Positions 1 to 8,858 of a stretch of DNA of 64,000 nucleotides are shown piece after piece (positions within the stretch are counted from its first letter, which is position 1; every line of letters begins with the position of its first letter). Both the position numbers and the translations under genes were made by a program. This DNA comes from an uncultured Bryobacterales bacterium (GTDB taxonomy: Bacteria; Acidobacteriota; Terriglobia; Bryobacterales; Bryobacteraceae), in contig CALGAR010000018.1 in NCBI GenBank assembly GCA_937959285.1, positions 62,001 through 126,000 on the forward strand, written 5' to 3'. The notes beneath the pieces were generated by a model. That model searched no databases, was not told where the DNA came from, and saw nothing but the letters and a program-made list of their open reading frames with translations.

Positions 1-979
1 ACTTGCCTCCGCCCTGCGTGACGCTGCCAGTGAAGCAGAGCGAGCCTTTCACGATGCTTCCGTCTATATCGAGAAGCTGATCGAGAGGCCCCGTCACATC
101 GAGATCCAGGTTCTCGGAGACCGCTTCGGCAACCTGATCCATCTTGGCGAACGGGAATGCTCTGTGCAGCGGCGGCATCAGAAGGTCATTGAAGAATGTC
201 CCTCGCCGCTTATGATCAAGCATCCGGAACTGCGCCAGAAGATGGGAGAAGCCGCGCTATTCGCCGCCCGCGCCGTTGGTTACTACAACGCAGGGACGGT
301 CGAGTTCTTGGTTGATGAGAACGACAACTTTTACTTCCTGGAGATGAACACTCGCCTTCAGGTGGAGCATCCGGTCACGGAACTTGTTACCGGGCTGGAT
401 CTGGTGCAGTGGCAGATTCGAATTGCGGCAGGCGAGCGGCTCCCGATCCGTCAGGAGGACATTACGTGGCGAGGCTCTGCCATTGAATGCCGCATCTATG
501 CGGAAGACCCCGATAACGGATTCCTTCCCTCACCGGGGCGCATCGCGCGGCTCTCCATGCCGCATGGACCGGGAGTCCGGCTCGACTCCGGCATCTTCGA
601 GGGCTGGACGGTGCCCCTGGAGTATGACCCCTTGCTGGCCAAGCTCGCTGTCTGGGCGCCCGATCGCCAGGCAGCCATTGATCGAATGCTCCGGGCGCTC
701 GACGAATGCTACATCGCGGGTGTCAAGACCAACATCTCCTTCTTCCGGGAAATTCTAGCGGACGTCTGCTTCCGGCAGGGTGCGCTTCACACAGACTTCA
801 TTGAGGGCTTCTTTAAGCGGCGGCACGGCGCGACGGGAAGCAGGGCTGATGCCGACCGGGAAGCGATTGCGGCCTTAGTTGCCGCCATCCGATCAATGGA
901 GACACGTCCTCCGGCGCCTGCCTCGCCGCCCGTGCAAAGTAATTGGCGGATCGCTGGCCGTCAGGAGATGTTTCGATGA
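1..979 (+). CDS. Biotin carboxylase subunit of an acyl-CoA carboxylase (5' truncated by window)
   Basis: The frame is open from base 2 and has no start in the window, so the N-terminus lies outside. Biotin carboxylase loads CO2 onto biotin using ATP and bicarbonate, the first half-reaction of acetyl-, propionyl- or methylcrotonyl-CoA carboxylase. Visible family signatures are RPRHIEIQVLGD, GERECSVQRRHQK, EMNTRLQVEHPVTE (metal and biotin site) and the C-terminal AECRIYAEDP-like stretch (here IECRIYAEDPDNGFLPSPG). After the carboxylase domain a tail of about 50 residues ends in a stop that overlaps the next start (ATGA). The partner directly downstream carries the biotin domain, so this looks like a split PccA/MccA-type alpha chain rather than housekeeping AccC. 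The substrate cannot be told from sequence. Confidence 0.93.
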   Translation, partial: LASALRDAASEAERAFHDASVYIEKLIERPRHIEIQVLGDRFGNLIHLGERECSVQRRHQKVIEECPSPLMIKHPELRQKMGEAALFAARAVGYYNAGTVEFLVDENDNFYFLEMNTRLQVEHPVTELVTGLDLVQWQIRIAAGERLPIRQEDITWRGSAIECRIYAEDPDNGFLPSPGRIARLSMPHGPGVRLDSGIFEGWTVPLEYDPLLAKLAVWAPDRQAAIDRMLRALDECYIAGVKTNISFFREILADVCFRQGALHTDFIEGFFKRRHGATGSRADADREAIAALVAAIRSMETRPPAPASPPVQSNWRIAGRQEMFR

Positions 980-1485
980 AGTTCGACATTCGCCTTGGTG
1001 ACAAGGATGGTCACCTGGAGCTTCAGCGGAAGGGCGGCGATTGGACGTTTCGGGCTGACTGGGCAGGCGAGGAGAGCCGGGAGGGAACCGCTTCTGTTCT
1101 CGAGGTAGAGCCGGGAGTCTACTCCGTCCTCGCAAATGGCCGCAGTTTCGAGGTGAGGATCATCCAGCGAGACCACCACTGGCTCGTCGACGTCGACGGG
1201 CGTGAGTATCCAATCGAAGTCCTTGATCCGAGATCGAGGCGCGGCCGGAAAGCCGCTGCGATCCTCGACGGCCGGCAGAATGTGACTGCGCCCATGCCGG
1301 GCAAGGTCATCAGGGTGCTCGTGGCGCAGGGAGATTCGGTGAAGGCAGGGCAGGGCCTCGTCGTCGTCGAGGCGATGAAGATGCAGAACGAACTGCGGGC
1401 GCCGCGTGACGGCGTTGTTGTGCAGTTATCTGTGCGCGAGGGAGCAGCCGTTTCCGCCGGGGAAGTCCTCGTCGCGATCGAATAA
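976..1485 (+). CDS. Biotin carrier (biotinyl-domain) protein
   Basis: A 169-residue protein. The C-terminal 70 residues form a biotinyl/lipoyl domain with the biotinylation motif VVEAMKMQNEL, Lys being the attachment site. The N-terminal 90 residues resemble the linker region of propionyl-CoA carboxylase alpha chains (VDGREYPIEV). I chose ATG 976 over ATG 943 because AGGAG lies at 963-967 with normal spacing and the ATGA overlap with the carboxylase stop is typical of translational coupling. It should serve the carboxylase encoded just upstream; a carboxyltransferase subunit is not seen and may lie before the window. Confidence 0.9.
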   Translation: MKFDIRLGDKDGHLELQRKGGDWTFRADWAGEESREGTASVLEVEPGVYSVLANGRSFEVRIIQRDHHWLVDVDGREYPIEVLDPRSRRGRKAAAILDGRQNVTAPMPGKVIRVLVAQGDSVKAGQGLVVVEAMKMQNELRAPRDGVVVQLSVREGAAVSAGEVLVAIE

Positions 1486-1514
1486 CGACGAGCGCGCGAT
1501 AATAGGAACTTACG

Positions 1515-2279
1515 ATGGGAAGTAATGTCTGTCCGAAGTGCGGAGGTACCGGCTGGAAGATCATCGAGCGCCATGGGCTATCCGGAGCGGAGCGGTGCGA
1601 CTGCGCTTTCGAGGAAAGAACACGGTATCTGGAGGAGCGCGCCAACATCCCGATCAACTACGCGAAGGCGTCCTTTGACAACTTCTCGCTGCCACAGGAC
1701 AACCAGATTGCACGGCGCGGTCTTGCCGACGTGCTGCTGCTCGTAAAGGGGTACACGCGCGAATTCCCAAACGGGGATAAACCCGGCCTCCTGCTGATCG
1801 GGGATCCCGGCACCGGCAAGACGCATCTGGCTGTTGCCGCCCTGCGCATTCTGATCTCGCGAGGCTTTGAAGGCCTCTTCTTCGACTACCTCAATCTTCT
1901 GGATCGCATCCGGTCCAGCTATAACGAGTCTGGCCAGTACTGCGACAAGGAAGCCTACCGCTCGGCTCTGGAAGCGGAAGTCCTGCTGCTCGACGACCTC
2001 GGATCGCAGAGGATCACGGACTGGACGGAGGACACAATCAACTCCATCATCACCTACCGCTGCAATCACCGGAAGCCTCTGATCGCCACGACGAACTTGC
2101 CAGATCCGGACGCAGGCGGGGTGCTTATGGAGCGATCTCCGAGTCTACCTGGCAAGGTGGAGTACAGGACGACGCTGGCGGAGCGCATCGGCGCGCGAGC
2201 TCGATCGAGGCTCTTCGAGATGTGCCGCGTTGTGCGGATGCCGCAAGTTCAGGATTACCGCATCCGCACGGCTCGCTGA
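1515..2279 (+). CDS. DnaC/IstB-like AAA+ ATPase with N-terminal zinc-binding motif
   Basis: A 254-residue P-loop ATPase. An N-terminal CPKCGGTG motif followed by a CDC pair suggests a small zinc-binding module, as seen in DnaC/DnaI-type helicase loaders. The AAA core shows Walker A GDPGTGKTH (about residues 96-104), Walker B LLLDDLG and a sensor-1 region LIATTNLP. Such proteins load the replicative helicase or act as IstB transposase helpers; no IstA or transposon ends are adjacent, so a helicase-loader role is more likely. It starts 29 bases after the biotin carrier gene, with only a weak ribosome site (AGGAA). Confidence 0.85.
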   Translation: MGSNVCPKCGGTGWKIIERHGLSGAERCDCAFEERTRYLEERANIPINYAKASFDNFSLPQDNQIARRGLADVLLLVKGYTREFPNGDKPGLLLIGDPGTGKTHLAVAALRILISRGFEGLFFDYLNLLDRIRSSYNESGQYCDKEAYRSALEAEVLLLDDLGSQRITDWTEDTINSIITYRCNHRKPLIATTNLPDPDAGGVLMERSPSLPGKVEYRTTLAERIGARARSRLFEMCRVVRMPQVQDYRIRTAR

Positions 2280-2286
2280 CCAAGTC

Positions 2287-2808
2287 TCAGGCGCTGGCTG
2301 CTTTCTCTTCAGCCTCGTGGGACTCATCCGCGCTTGGTCCGTAAATGGACGGAACGGAAGCGCCCATCAAACGCAGGTAAACCGTGAGCTGGCCACGGTG
2401 ATGAATCATGTGTGTCATGCTCGTGAGGAGATAGTCAATTGCGGGACGCTCAAAGATAGCGGTGGGAATCACTTTGCTCCAGGTCTCGGCTGGCAGATTC
2501 TTTAAGCGATCAATTACTTTCCTTACTTCTGCGGCATGCCAGGCAACGATGTCTGCAGGCGTCTTGACCGATTCGGGCTGTTCCATCAGCTTGACCTTAA
2601 ACTGCCCGTCGGCGATTCCATTCAAGAAGAAAACCTCGGCGCTAGCGACGTGCCAGGCAAGCTGAGCAGCCGGCATGTTTTTGGGATGCGGAGTAAAATC
2701 CATCTTATCCGCGGGGACTGCTGCCAGAACACGTCGGGTCGTCTCGGCTTCGCGTTCTGCGGTGCTGATCAGGAACTGGGCAATGGTAGAGGCTTGTTCT
2801 GGTGCCAT
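2287..2808 (-). CDS. DinB-family protein
   Basis: A 173-residue four-helix protein of the DinB/YfiT-like superfamily. The putative metal-binding histidines sit in the LAWHVASAE segment (first His) and the MTHMIHHRGQL segment (two further His), the usual arrangement in this family. Members include thiol-dependent transferases and many proteins of unknown function, so no substrate is proposed. A clear AAGGAG ribosome site stands 10 bases before the ATG on the minus strand. It converges on the DnaC-like gene with a gap of only 7 bases. Confidence 0.88.
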   Translation of the reverse strand: MAPEQASTIAQFLISTAEREAETTRRVLAAVPADKMDFTPHPKNMPAAQLAWHVASAEVFFLNGIADGQFKVKLMEQPESVKTPADIVAWHAAEVRKVIDRLKNLPAETWSKVIPTAIFERPAIDYLLTSMTHMIHHRGQLTVYLRLMGASVPSIYGPSADESHEAEEKAASA

Positions 2809-2877
2809 GGATTATGCTCCTTGAGCAGGATAGCATCCCGGTATCTGTGACCTCCTCGGTTATAGTGGTGGTGAAGG

Positions 2878-3576
2878 ATGTCTCCCTCACGCAATCCGGC
2901 GCAGGCGCTGGTTCTGTTCGACATTGACGGCACATTAATCCGCCGCTCGGGACCGCATCATCGCGAGGTTCTGGTGGAGGCTGTCCGGCGTGTCACTGGC
3001 ATCCAGGCGAGCATCGATGGCATTCCGGTGCAGGGCATGCTGGACCGGGATATCATCGCTCAGATGATGAGGAATGCCGGTGCGTCGACTCGAACCATTC
3101 GTGCCGCAATGCCGGAAATCGTCCGGCGTGCGCAGTCGATGTATGTACGCCGCTGCCCTGATCTCCGGCGCAAGGTTTGTCCTGGAGTACGCACCGTCCT
3201 GGCCCGGCTCACGAGGAGGGCAGTGCCGCTCGGGCTCGTTACCGGCAATCTCACGCGGATCGGCTGGAAGAAGATGGAGCATGCGGGGCTTCGCTCTTAC
3301 TTCCGCTTCGGTGCTTTCGCGGAACTGGCGCGAGACCGCGCAGGCTTAGTCCGCATCGCCATTGGAGAAGCACGGCGCCAGGGATGGATTCATGCGAAAA
3401 GCCGGATCACCCTGATCGGAGATCACCCGAACGACATCCACGCGGCCCGGCGGAACGGAATCTGCGCTGTCGCCGTCGCCACAGGCTTGTCGAGCGAGCC
3501 GGAGCTCGCAGCGCACGCGCCCGATCTCGTGCTGCCCGATCTTCGATCTCTCAAACTCGAAATGCTCCTTGAGTAA
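2878..3576 (+). CDS. HAD-superfamily hydrolase, phosphoglycolate-phosphatase-like
   Basis: A 232-residue haloacid-dehalogenase-like phosphatase. Motif I is LFDIDGTL with the nucleophile Asp15 and Asp17; motif II is the LVTGN segment; motif III/IV is LIGDHPNDIHAA. The cap region between motifs I and II is helical as in the Gph/phosphonatase subgroup. Substrate unknown; small sugar or glycolate phosphates are typical. The downstream methyltransferase begins 5 bases after its stop, so the two are probably co-transcribed. A TATAGT hexamer 11 bases before ATG and GAAGG next to it could provide promoter and ribosome site. Confidence 0.88.
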   Translation: MSPSRNPAQALVLFDIDGTLIRRSGPHHREVLVEAVRRVTGIQASIDGIPVQGMLDRDIIAQMMRNAGASTRTIRAAMPEIVRRAQSMYVRRCPDLRRKVCPGVRTVLARLTRRAVPLGLVTGNLTRIGWKKMEHAGLRSYFRFGAFAELARDRAGLVRIAIGEARRQGWIHAKSRITLIGDHPNDIHAARRNGICAVAVATGLSSEPELAAHAPDLVLPDLRSLKLEMLLE

Positions 3577-3581
3577 ACGTA

Positions 3582-5012
3582 ATGCAGCCTCAATCGCTTT
3601 CGGTAAAGCGTGCTCAGGTCGAATTCCATAACTTTGCCTCGCTCGGAGAGCCCGAGCGGGCGATGGCGGCCTACCTTGAGGAGAATCTCCGGCGCAGCGG
3701 GTTCATCCGGAACCATCTTTCGTTCATCGGCCCGATGACGCCCTTTCTCGAGATTGGCGCGAATGCCGGCCACACCAGCTACATGCTGGTCAATGAGTTC
3801 GGAGCCGATGGCTTTGCGCTCGATCTTTCGGCCGATGCTCTTCGCCATGGCATTGCGCTGATGGACAAGTGGCGGCTCCAGCGTGCGCCAATCCGTATTG
3901 CGGGCGACGCGGTGAACCTGCCCTTTGCCGATGGCTCGCTCCGCTGTGTCCTGGCTTTCCAGATGCTCAGCCAGTTCATGGATATTGAGAGCGTCTTTCT
4001 GGAAGTGAAGCGCGTGCTGGCTCCCGGCGGCGTTTTCCTGTTTGCGGAGGAGCCTCTGCGGCGGGCCCTGTCGCTCCGGCTCTATCGATGCCCGTACTAC
4101 AACGCGATGAAGCCCTGGGAGCGGAAGCTCTACGATTGGGGCCTGCTCGGTTACCTGGTGCAGGACGTAATCGGTGCGCACCAGGAAGAGAGCTTCGGCA
4201 TCCGGCAGAACCACACCATGGGACTGACCGATTGGGACGCGCTGATCCGGAAGCATTTCGTCGCGCATGAATACGAGGTTTTCGTCCCCCAGCGCGGATG
4301 GGGAGAGCGTGTGATGAAGCGCATTGCCCGCCGCCTTGACCGCCACGGCTCGGACTGGGTTCCCGCCCGCCTGCTGGGTGGAACCTTGGCGGCCGTTTGC
4401 CGCAAGGAGGGAACAAGCGAGGTTAGCGGCTCAATGGAACGCTTCGAGTCCTACTTGCGCTGCCCGGACTGCCACGCATCGCTCAAACGGGATATCGAGG
4501 ACGTTCTTCGGTGTGTCTCATGCGGCTATAGCGCCCCGAACGAGGACGGCGTCTTCAACCTCCTCCCGTCGCGCGAACGTGCTGAGCTTTACCCTGGCGA
4601 CCGCGAGGACTTAATCGACTTTTGCCTGCCGAACCACGAGTCACGGCTTCTTGAAGGATGGCACGGACTGGAAGGCATTTTTGGCAACAAGTACCGCTGG
4701 ATCGGCGCACGTGCTGCTGCGGTTCTCAAGCGGGTGAACTCAGGTCCGCAACGCATCCGCGTTCGTGGGCATGCTCACGAGCGTCTCTTCGAGCAGGGCA
4801 AACCCGTGCGGATCACGGTGCTGGCGAACAACGAAAAGGTAGGAGAGTGGACGCTCGACCGCACGGGTCTTTTCGTGCTCGAGGCGAATTTGCCGTTCGC
4901 GGATCAGTATCGGATCGACGTACTGGCGTCGCCAACCTGGTATGCGCCGGGAGATGGCCGCGAGCTGTCCGTAAACCTTTCCCTCCTGCGGTTGATTCCT
5001 GGCGAAGACTAG
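3582..5012 (+). CDS. SAM-dependent methyltransferase with zinc-ribbon and C-terminal beta domain
   Basis: A 476-residue three-part protein. Residues about 1-275 are a class I methyltransferase: motif I FLEIGANAGHTS, acidic residue in ALDLSADAL, and PFADGSLRCVLAF. Around residues 288-326 comes a Trm112/Trm-like zinc ribbon with two CxxC pairs (CPDC, CVSC). The last 85 or so residues (RIRVRGHAHERL onward) look like a beta-sandwich module of the sort attached to glycan-modifying methyltransferases and glycosyltransferases. No transmembrane segment. The organisation suggests methylation of a sugar or lipid-linked substrate, but that is inference. It follows the HAD phosphatase by 5 bases. Confidence 0.82.
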   Translation: MQPQSLSVKRAQVEFHNFASLGEPERAMAAYLEENLRRSGFIRNHLSFIGPMTPFLEIGANAGHTSYMLVNEFGADGFALDLSADALRHGIALMDKWRLQRAPIRIAGDAVNLPFADGSLRCVLAFQMLSQFMDIESVFLEVKRVLAPGGVFLFAEEPLRRALSLRLYRCPYYNAMKPWERKLYDWGLLGYLVQDVIGAHQEESFGIRQNHTMGLTDWDALIRKHFVAHEYEVFVPQRGWGERVMKRIARRLDRHGSDWVPARLLGGTLAAVCRKEGTSEVSGSMERFESYLRCPDCHASLKRDIEDVLRCVSCGYSAPNEDGVFNLLPSRERAELYPGDREDLIDFCLPNHESRLLEGWHGLEGIFGNKYRWIGARAAAVLKRVNSGPQRIRVRGHAHERLFEQGKPVRITVLANNEKVGEWTLDRTGLFVLEANLPFADQYRIDVLASPTWYAPGDGRELSVNLSLLRLIPGED

Positions 5013-5035
5013 CGTTGCCTCTCTTCTCAATGCAC

Positions 5036-5764
5036 TTACCGGAACGTGCGAAGTTCAGGGTCGCGCAAGTGCGGTATGGCGTTGAAGCTGAGCAGGGAGA
5101 GCGAGCCATTCTTCCTCGTCAGTACAGTGATCGCAGTATTGTATAAGGCCCCGGCGAGCTGCAGCGTGCGAGCAGTATCCAGGTTAAGAATGCGGCTCAA
5201 CCAGATCGCCGTCGGCGTCGCTGATGTGAAGATGGCGATCGGTGCGCCGTCGTCGGGCCCGCAGAGTCTCTCTTCGCAGCTTTGCACGCGTTCGCGGAAG
5301 CTGTTCCAGGATTCACAGTTGACCTCGTAGCGCCCCTCCACCCAGGCACGCATCATCGCAACATCGCAGCGTGTCCATTTGCGATGGATTGGTGCAGCAG
5401 AGTCGCCCTTACTGGCCTGGATGGCCTTCTGCAATTCCGCGTACTCCCGGCGGAAGACCTCGTCGTCCTGGCAAAGCCTCGGAGCGATTTCCCGGAACGT
5501 CGCGTCCAGATCAAACTCGGTCCACGCGCGGTCGGTTTGCACTTCAGGGAACGGAATTCCGGCCTCATCGAACACGCGGCATACTGTGGCCGCAGTCTCA
5601 CGCTGGCGATGCAGTTCTCCGGCGTAGATCGCCTTGAAGCGCAATCCCTCAGTCGCAAGATACTCGCCCAGCAAGCGAGCCTGTCTTAGACCGAGCTCAG
5701 ACAGAGTGTCGTAATTGTCTCGAGTGCCCGCCTGCCCGTGGCGGAAGATCCATACGTCGCTCAA
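5036..5764 (-). CDS. Histidine phosphatase superfamily protein
   Basis: A 242-residue branch-1 histidine phosphatase (phosphoglycerate mutase fold). The catalytic RHG motif is IFRHGQAG, only eight residues from the start. Further family features are the TLSELGLRQARLLGEYL helix, AGELHRQRETA and a C-terminal FTSATPTAIWL in the position of the usual GH motif. The catalytic motif is so near the N-terminus that the only workable start is TTG at 5764, preceded by a GAGAGGG ribosome site. Likely a small-molecule or phosphoprotein phosphatase; substrate not predictable. Confidence 0.85.
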   Translation of the reverse strand: MSDVWIFRHGQAGTRDNYDTLSELGLRQARLLGEYLATEGLRFKAIYAGELHRQRETAATVCRVFDEAGIPFPEVQTDRAWTEFDLDATFREIAPRLCQDDEVFRREYAELQKAIQASKGDSAAPIHRKWTRCDVAMMRAWVEGRYEVNCESWNSFRERVQSCEERLCGPDDGAPIAIFTSATPTAIWLSRILNLDTARTLQLAGALYNTAITVLTRKNGSLSLLSFNAIPHLRDPELRTFR

Positions 5765-5834
5765 CTACCCTCTCGGCGGCTTGCGCCGCTCAACCCCAAT
5801 CAAAACTTTATGGTACGCGATCCGGCTCGTTGGG

Positions 5835-6245
5835 CTACAGCCCGAGGGTTTGCCAGATTTCATCCAAGTCGGATTGCGCGGGTTCGACTGGCTTGAGCAT
5901 TTGCTCCGGTGTATCCCTCTCATCGAACGCGCGGAACAGCGACATCTTCGCCAGAGCGTATCGCTCGGTGCTGTCTAATTCCCGCCCGTTCGCCGCTGCC
6001 AATTCCACCAGCAGCTCGTCGAAAAGGAACACCGAAACATTGAATGAGGACTTTCGATCGGCGGAGACGTTGAAGACATATTCTCGCGAGGCTCGCCCAT
6101 TCTGTTTGACCTGCCGCATGCCCTCGTAGTGGTACTGATACACGTAGCCGCTCATCGCGGAGTAGGTCTTCTGGCGGCGGACGGCAGGGGCGCCGGTGAG
6201 CGCGGGTGTGGGTCTCGTGGCAAACTTTCTGAGCCAGTTCAGCAA
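5835..6245 (-). CDS. Conserved-looking hypothetical protein
   Basis: A 136-residue soluble protein I do not recognise. It starts with TTG (LNWLRKFATRP), with AGGAT about eight bases upstream; a later ATG at the MSGYVYQYHYEG segment would shorten it by 30 residues. The sequence is mixed alpha/beta, with an aromatic-rich stretch (YVYQYHYEG), a FNVSVFLFDELLVELA strand-helix unit and an acidic C-terminal tail. The codon-position bias matches its neighbours. It sits 70 bases upstream of the histidine phosphatase on the same strand, so the two may share a transcript. Confidence 0.65.
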   Translation of the reverse strand: MLNWLRKFATRPTPALTGAPAVRRQKTYSAMSGYVYQYHYEGMRQVKQNGRASREYVFNVSADRKSSFNVSVFLFDELLVELAAANGRELDSTERYALAKMSLFRAFDERDTPEQMLKPVEPAQSDLDEIWQTLGL

Positions 6246-6345
6246 GGGCCGATCCTACCCAAGGCTAGCACGACGGGGCCTTCTGCTTCGGCTCGCCAGG
6301 TATACGGCTTATTCCGCCCGTTCGAGCTACAATCGCTGATACGGC

Positions 6346-7266
6346 ATGAGACTCTCACTGGCGATTGCTCTCTGCTTGCCCGTTGCATACGCACAACTGC
6401 CGGAGCCCAAGCCCGCGCAAGCAGAGGAGCCACAGAAAGTCCTGACCTATACCGGGAAGCCGCTGCGCTTGCCTTTCGCCTGCAAGTCCGCGGAAATCGA
6501 GCAGTTCGCCCTATCCTGCACATCGGACGAGCCGTGCCCTGTCTATCTCGAGCTGGCATCGGTCGCAGCGCAAGGCGACCGAATCTTCGCGGCCGGAAAT
6601 CTTCACACGACCTCGGTGACGATCTCCTCCGTTCTGCTTCGGAGCGACGATGGCGGCCGAAGCTGGGTGGAGCCCCATAAACGCATCCCTTCGGCGGGTC
6701 TCGATCAGATGCAGTTTCTGGACCTCGAAGTTGGCTGGATCTCCGGACACGTTCTGGGCGCGTTCCCCAAAAACCCGTTCCTCCTCCTGACGACCGACGG
6801 CGGTAAGACGTGGTCGCAGAAAGACATTCTGAGCGAGGGAGGCTTCGGAACGATAGAGCATTTCTGGTTCGATTCACGGAACTCGGGAACTCTGATCCTG
6901 GACAGAACCAGGGCGGAGGAAGGCCGCCATGAACTGTACGAATCGATGACCGGAGGGGAAAGCTGGACGCTCCGGGAAAGCAGCTCGAAGCCAATCCCCT
7001 TCAAGCAGGAAAAGCCGGCAGCTGCCCTTCGCACGCGAGCGGATGGTCCGTCGAAATCCTACGTCATTGAGAAGCTGCAGGGTGGACGATGGCAGATTCT
7101 GGCTCGCTTTCTGGTGGATGTCGGCGAATGCCGTCCCGAAGAGGCGGAGTCCGCACTGCCTCCCCCACCCGAGCTGGAGCCGGCAGAATCGGAGGCTCCG
7201 CAGACGGCGCCTTCCGCGCCGAAGCCAGCCGGGCTGAAGCGGCCGCCTACGTTGAAGAAACCGTGA
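6346..7266 (+). CDS. Secreted BNR/YCF48-like beta-propeller protein
   Basis: A 306-residue exported protein. Residues 1-17 are a signal peptide (MRLSLAIALCLPVAYAQ). Two Asp-box/BNR-type repeats are visible, LLRSDDGGRSWVEP and LLTTDGGKTWSQ, with a third degenerate copy (YESMTGGESWTL); these occur in sialidase-like and photosystem-assembly YCF48-like propellers. The C-terminal 40 residues are rich in Pro, Ala and Glu and probably disordered. The stop overlaps the GTG start of the HyuB gene (GTGA), so translation is coupled. A TACAAT hexamer lies 12 bases before ATG and no ribosome site is evident. Function unknown. Confidence 0.8.
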   Translation: MRLSLAIALCLPVAYAQLPEPKPAQAEEPQKVLTYTGKPLRLPFACKSAEIEQFALSCTSDEPCPVYLELASVAAQGDRIFAAGNLHTTSVTISSVLLRSDDGGRSWVEPHKRIPSAGLDQMQFLDLEVGWISGHVLGAFPKNPFLLLTTDGGKTWSQKDILSEGGFGTIEHFWFDSRNSGTLILDRTRAEEGRHELYESMTGGESWTLRESSSKPIPFKQEKPAAALRTRADGPSKSYVIEKLQGGRWQILARFLVDVGECRPEEAESALPPPPELEPAESEAPQTAPSAPKPAGLKRPPTLKKP

Positions 7267-8858
7267 GACACGATCCCATCGAGCTGGAGCTATTCCGGCA
7301 CATTCTCGTTTCCGTTCCGGAGGAGATGGGCGGTGTGCTGCGCAAAGTCGCCTTCTCCGCCAACATCAAGGAACGCCGGGATTACTCGTGTGCCGTTTAC
7401 GACGCAAACGGAGACACGGTCGCCATGGGAGACCACATGCCTGTGCACCTCGGCGCGATGCCTCTCTCCGTGCGTAGCGTCATTGAAAGGATCGATCTCG
7501 GCCCCGGTGACGTCGCCATCGTTAACGATCCGTTCTGCGGCGGCACGCACCTGCCCGATATCACCGCTGTTGCCGGAGTCTTTCCGGATCCCTCGTCCCG
7601 CCGCCCCGCCTTCTACGTGGCAAATCGGGCGCACCACGCGGACGTCGGAGGAATGAGTCCCGGGTCGATGCCCCTTGCCCGCGAGATCTATCAGGAGGGC
7701 TTGCGAATTCCGCCCCTCTTGCTGGTTCGTGGGGGAGAGATCAGTCATGAGATCATGACGCTGATTCTCGCGAACGTGCGCACGCCGGAAGAGCGCGAGG
7801 GCGACCTGCTGGCTCAATGCATGTCGATCCGCCGCGGGGAAGAGCGCCTGCTGGAGGTGGCCGCGCGTTATGGGGTTCCGAGGGTCCGCCGCAACATGGC
7901 CGAGCTGCAGGACTACAGCGAGCGCATGCTGCGCGAGGCGATCAGGAACCTCCCCGACGGCCGCTACGAATTCGAGGACTTTCTGGACGACGACGGTTTG
8001 GGAGGGCCGCCTGTCCGCATCGCCGTTGCCATCACAATCAGCGGCGATCGGATGGTGGTGGATTTTACGGGAACAGACCGCCAGCGCGAGGGTCCCGTCA
8101 ATGCGAACCTTGCCATCGCTATGTCCGCCGTGCTGTACGTGCTTCGATGTCTGGTGGAGGAGGACATTCCCTGTACAGCCGGCCTCCTTCGACCGGTAGA
8201 AGTGATCGCGCCCGAGGGCACTGTTGTCAATGCGCGTCCTCCTGCGGCAATGGCCGCCGGCAATGTCGAAACCTCTCAGCGGATCACAGATGTCCTGCTC
8301 GGGGCGCTTGCCTCGGCCGCGCCGGATCGCATCCCTGCTGCCAGCTCAGGCACGATGAATAACCTCAGCTTCGGAGGCTTCGATCCGGTTCGGGGCAGAA
8401 TGTTTGCCTATTATGAGACCATCGCGGGCGGAATGGGGGCTTCGTCCCGGGCTGCAGGCCTGTCGGCGGTCCACACTCACATGACGAACAGCTGGAACAC
8501 TCCAGTGGAGGCGTTCGAACATCAGTACCCTGTCCGCATCCGGCAGTACGCAATCCGCGATGGGTCAGGCGGTGACGGCATCTACCGCGGCGGCGACGGC
8601 ATCGTGCGGGAATTCGAGTTCCTCGCTCCCACGGAGGTGACGCTGCTCAGTGATCGCCGCGGCCGCGGTCCTTACGGGTTGAACGGGGGCAATTGCGGGG
8701 CGCCGGGGAAGAATAGTCTTTTCCGTGCCGGTAAGCGAATTCCAGTGCCTGCAAAGACCACGTTCCGGGCGGAGGCGGGCGACCTGCTCCGAATCGAAAC
8801 GCCGGGAGGAGGCGGTTGGGGCAGGCCGGAGATCAGGGGTACTACCGACGGCTCCTGA
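7263..8858 (+). CDS. Hydantoinase B/oxoprolinase family protein
   Basis: A 531-residue HyuB-family protein. HyuB is the ATP-dependent hydantoinase/5-oxoprolinase beta-type subunit that normally works with HyuA. Family hallmarks are PIELELFRHILVSVPEEMG, FSANIKERRDYSCA, GDHMPVHLGAMP, NDPFCGGTHLPDIT, NRAHHADVGG and the Gly-rich C-terminus ETPGGGGWG. The GTG at 7263 places the conserved N-terminus correctly; a start at 7089 would lie inside the upstream gene in another frame. No HyuA gene is present nearby, so the partner must be elsewhere. The 3' end overlaps the convergent kinase gene by 17 bases. Confidence 0.92.
   Translation: MRHDPIELELFRHILVSVPEEMGGVLRKVAFSANIKERRDYSCAVYDANGDTVAMGDHMPVHLGAMPLSVRSVIERIDLGPGDVAIVNDPFCGGTHLPDITAVAGVFPDPSSRRPAFYVANRAHHADVGGMSPGSMPLAREIYQEGLRIPPLLLVRGGEISHEIMTLILANVRTPEEREGDLLAQCMSIRRGEERLLEVAARYGVPRVRRNMAELQDYSERMLREAIRNLPDGRYEFEDFLDDDGLGGPPVRIAVAITISGDRMVVDFTGTDRQREGPVNANLAIAMSAVLYVLRCLVEEDIPCTAGLLRPVEVIAPEGTVVNARPPAAMAAGNVETSQRITDVLLGALASAAPDRIPAASSGTMNNLSFGGFDPVRGRMFAYYETIAGGMGASSRAAGLSAVHTHMTNSWNTPVEAFEHQYPVRIRQYAIRDGSGGDGIYRGGDGIVREFEFLAPTEVTLLSDRRGRGPYGLNGGNCGAPGKNSLFRAGKRIPVPAKTTFRAEAGDLLRIETPGGGGWGRPEIRGTTDGS

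Noticed and set aside
1515..2279. IstB of an insertion sequence
   Set aside because: No IstA gene or terminal inverted repeats are present and a zinc-motif N-terminus fits a helicase loader better.
3423..4346. 307-codon minus-strand open frame
   Set aside because: Antisense to the HAD and methyltransferase genes.
7089..8858. Longer HyuB from ATG 7089
   Set aside because: The added part lies inside the upstream secreted-protein gene; the conserved HyuB N-terminus begins at GTG 7263.
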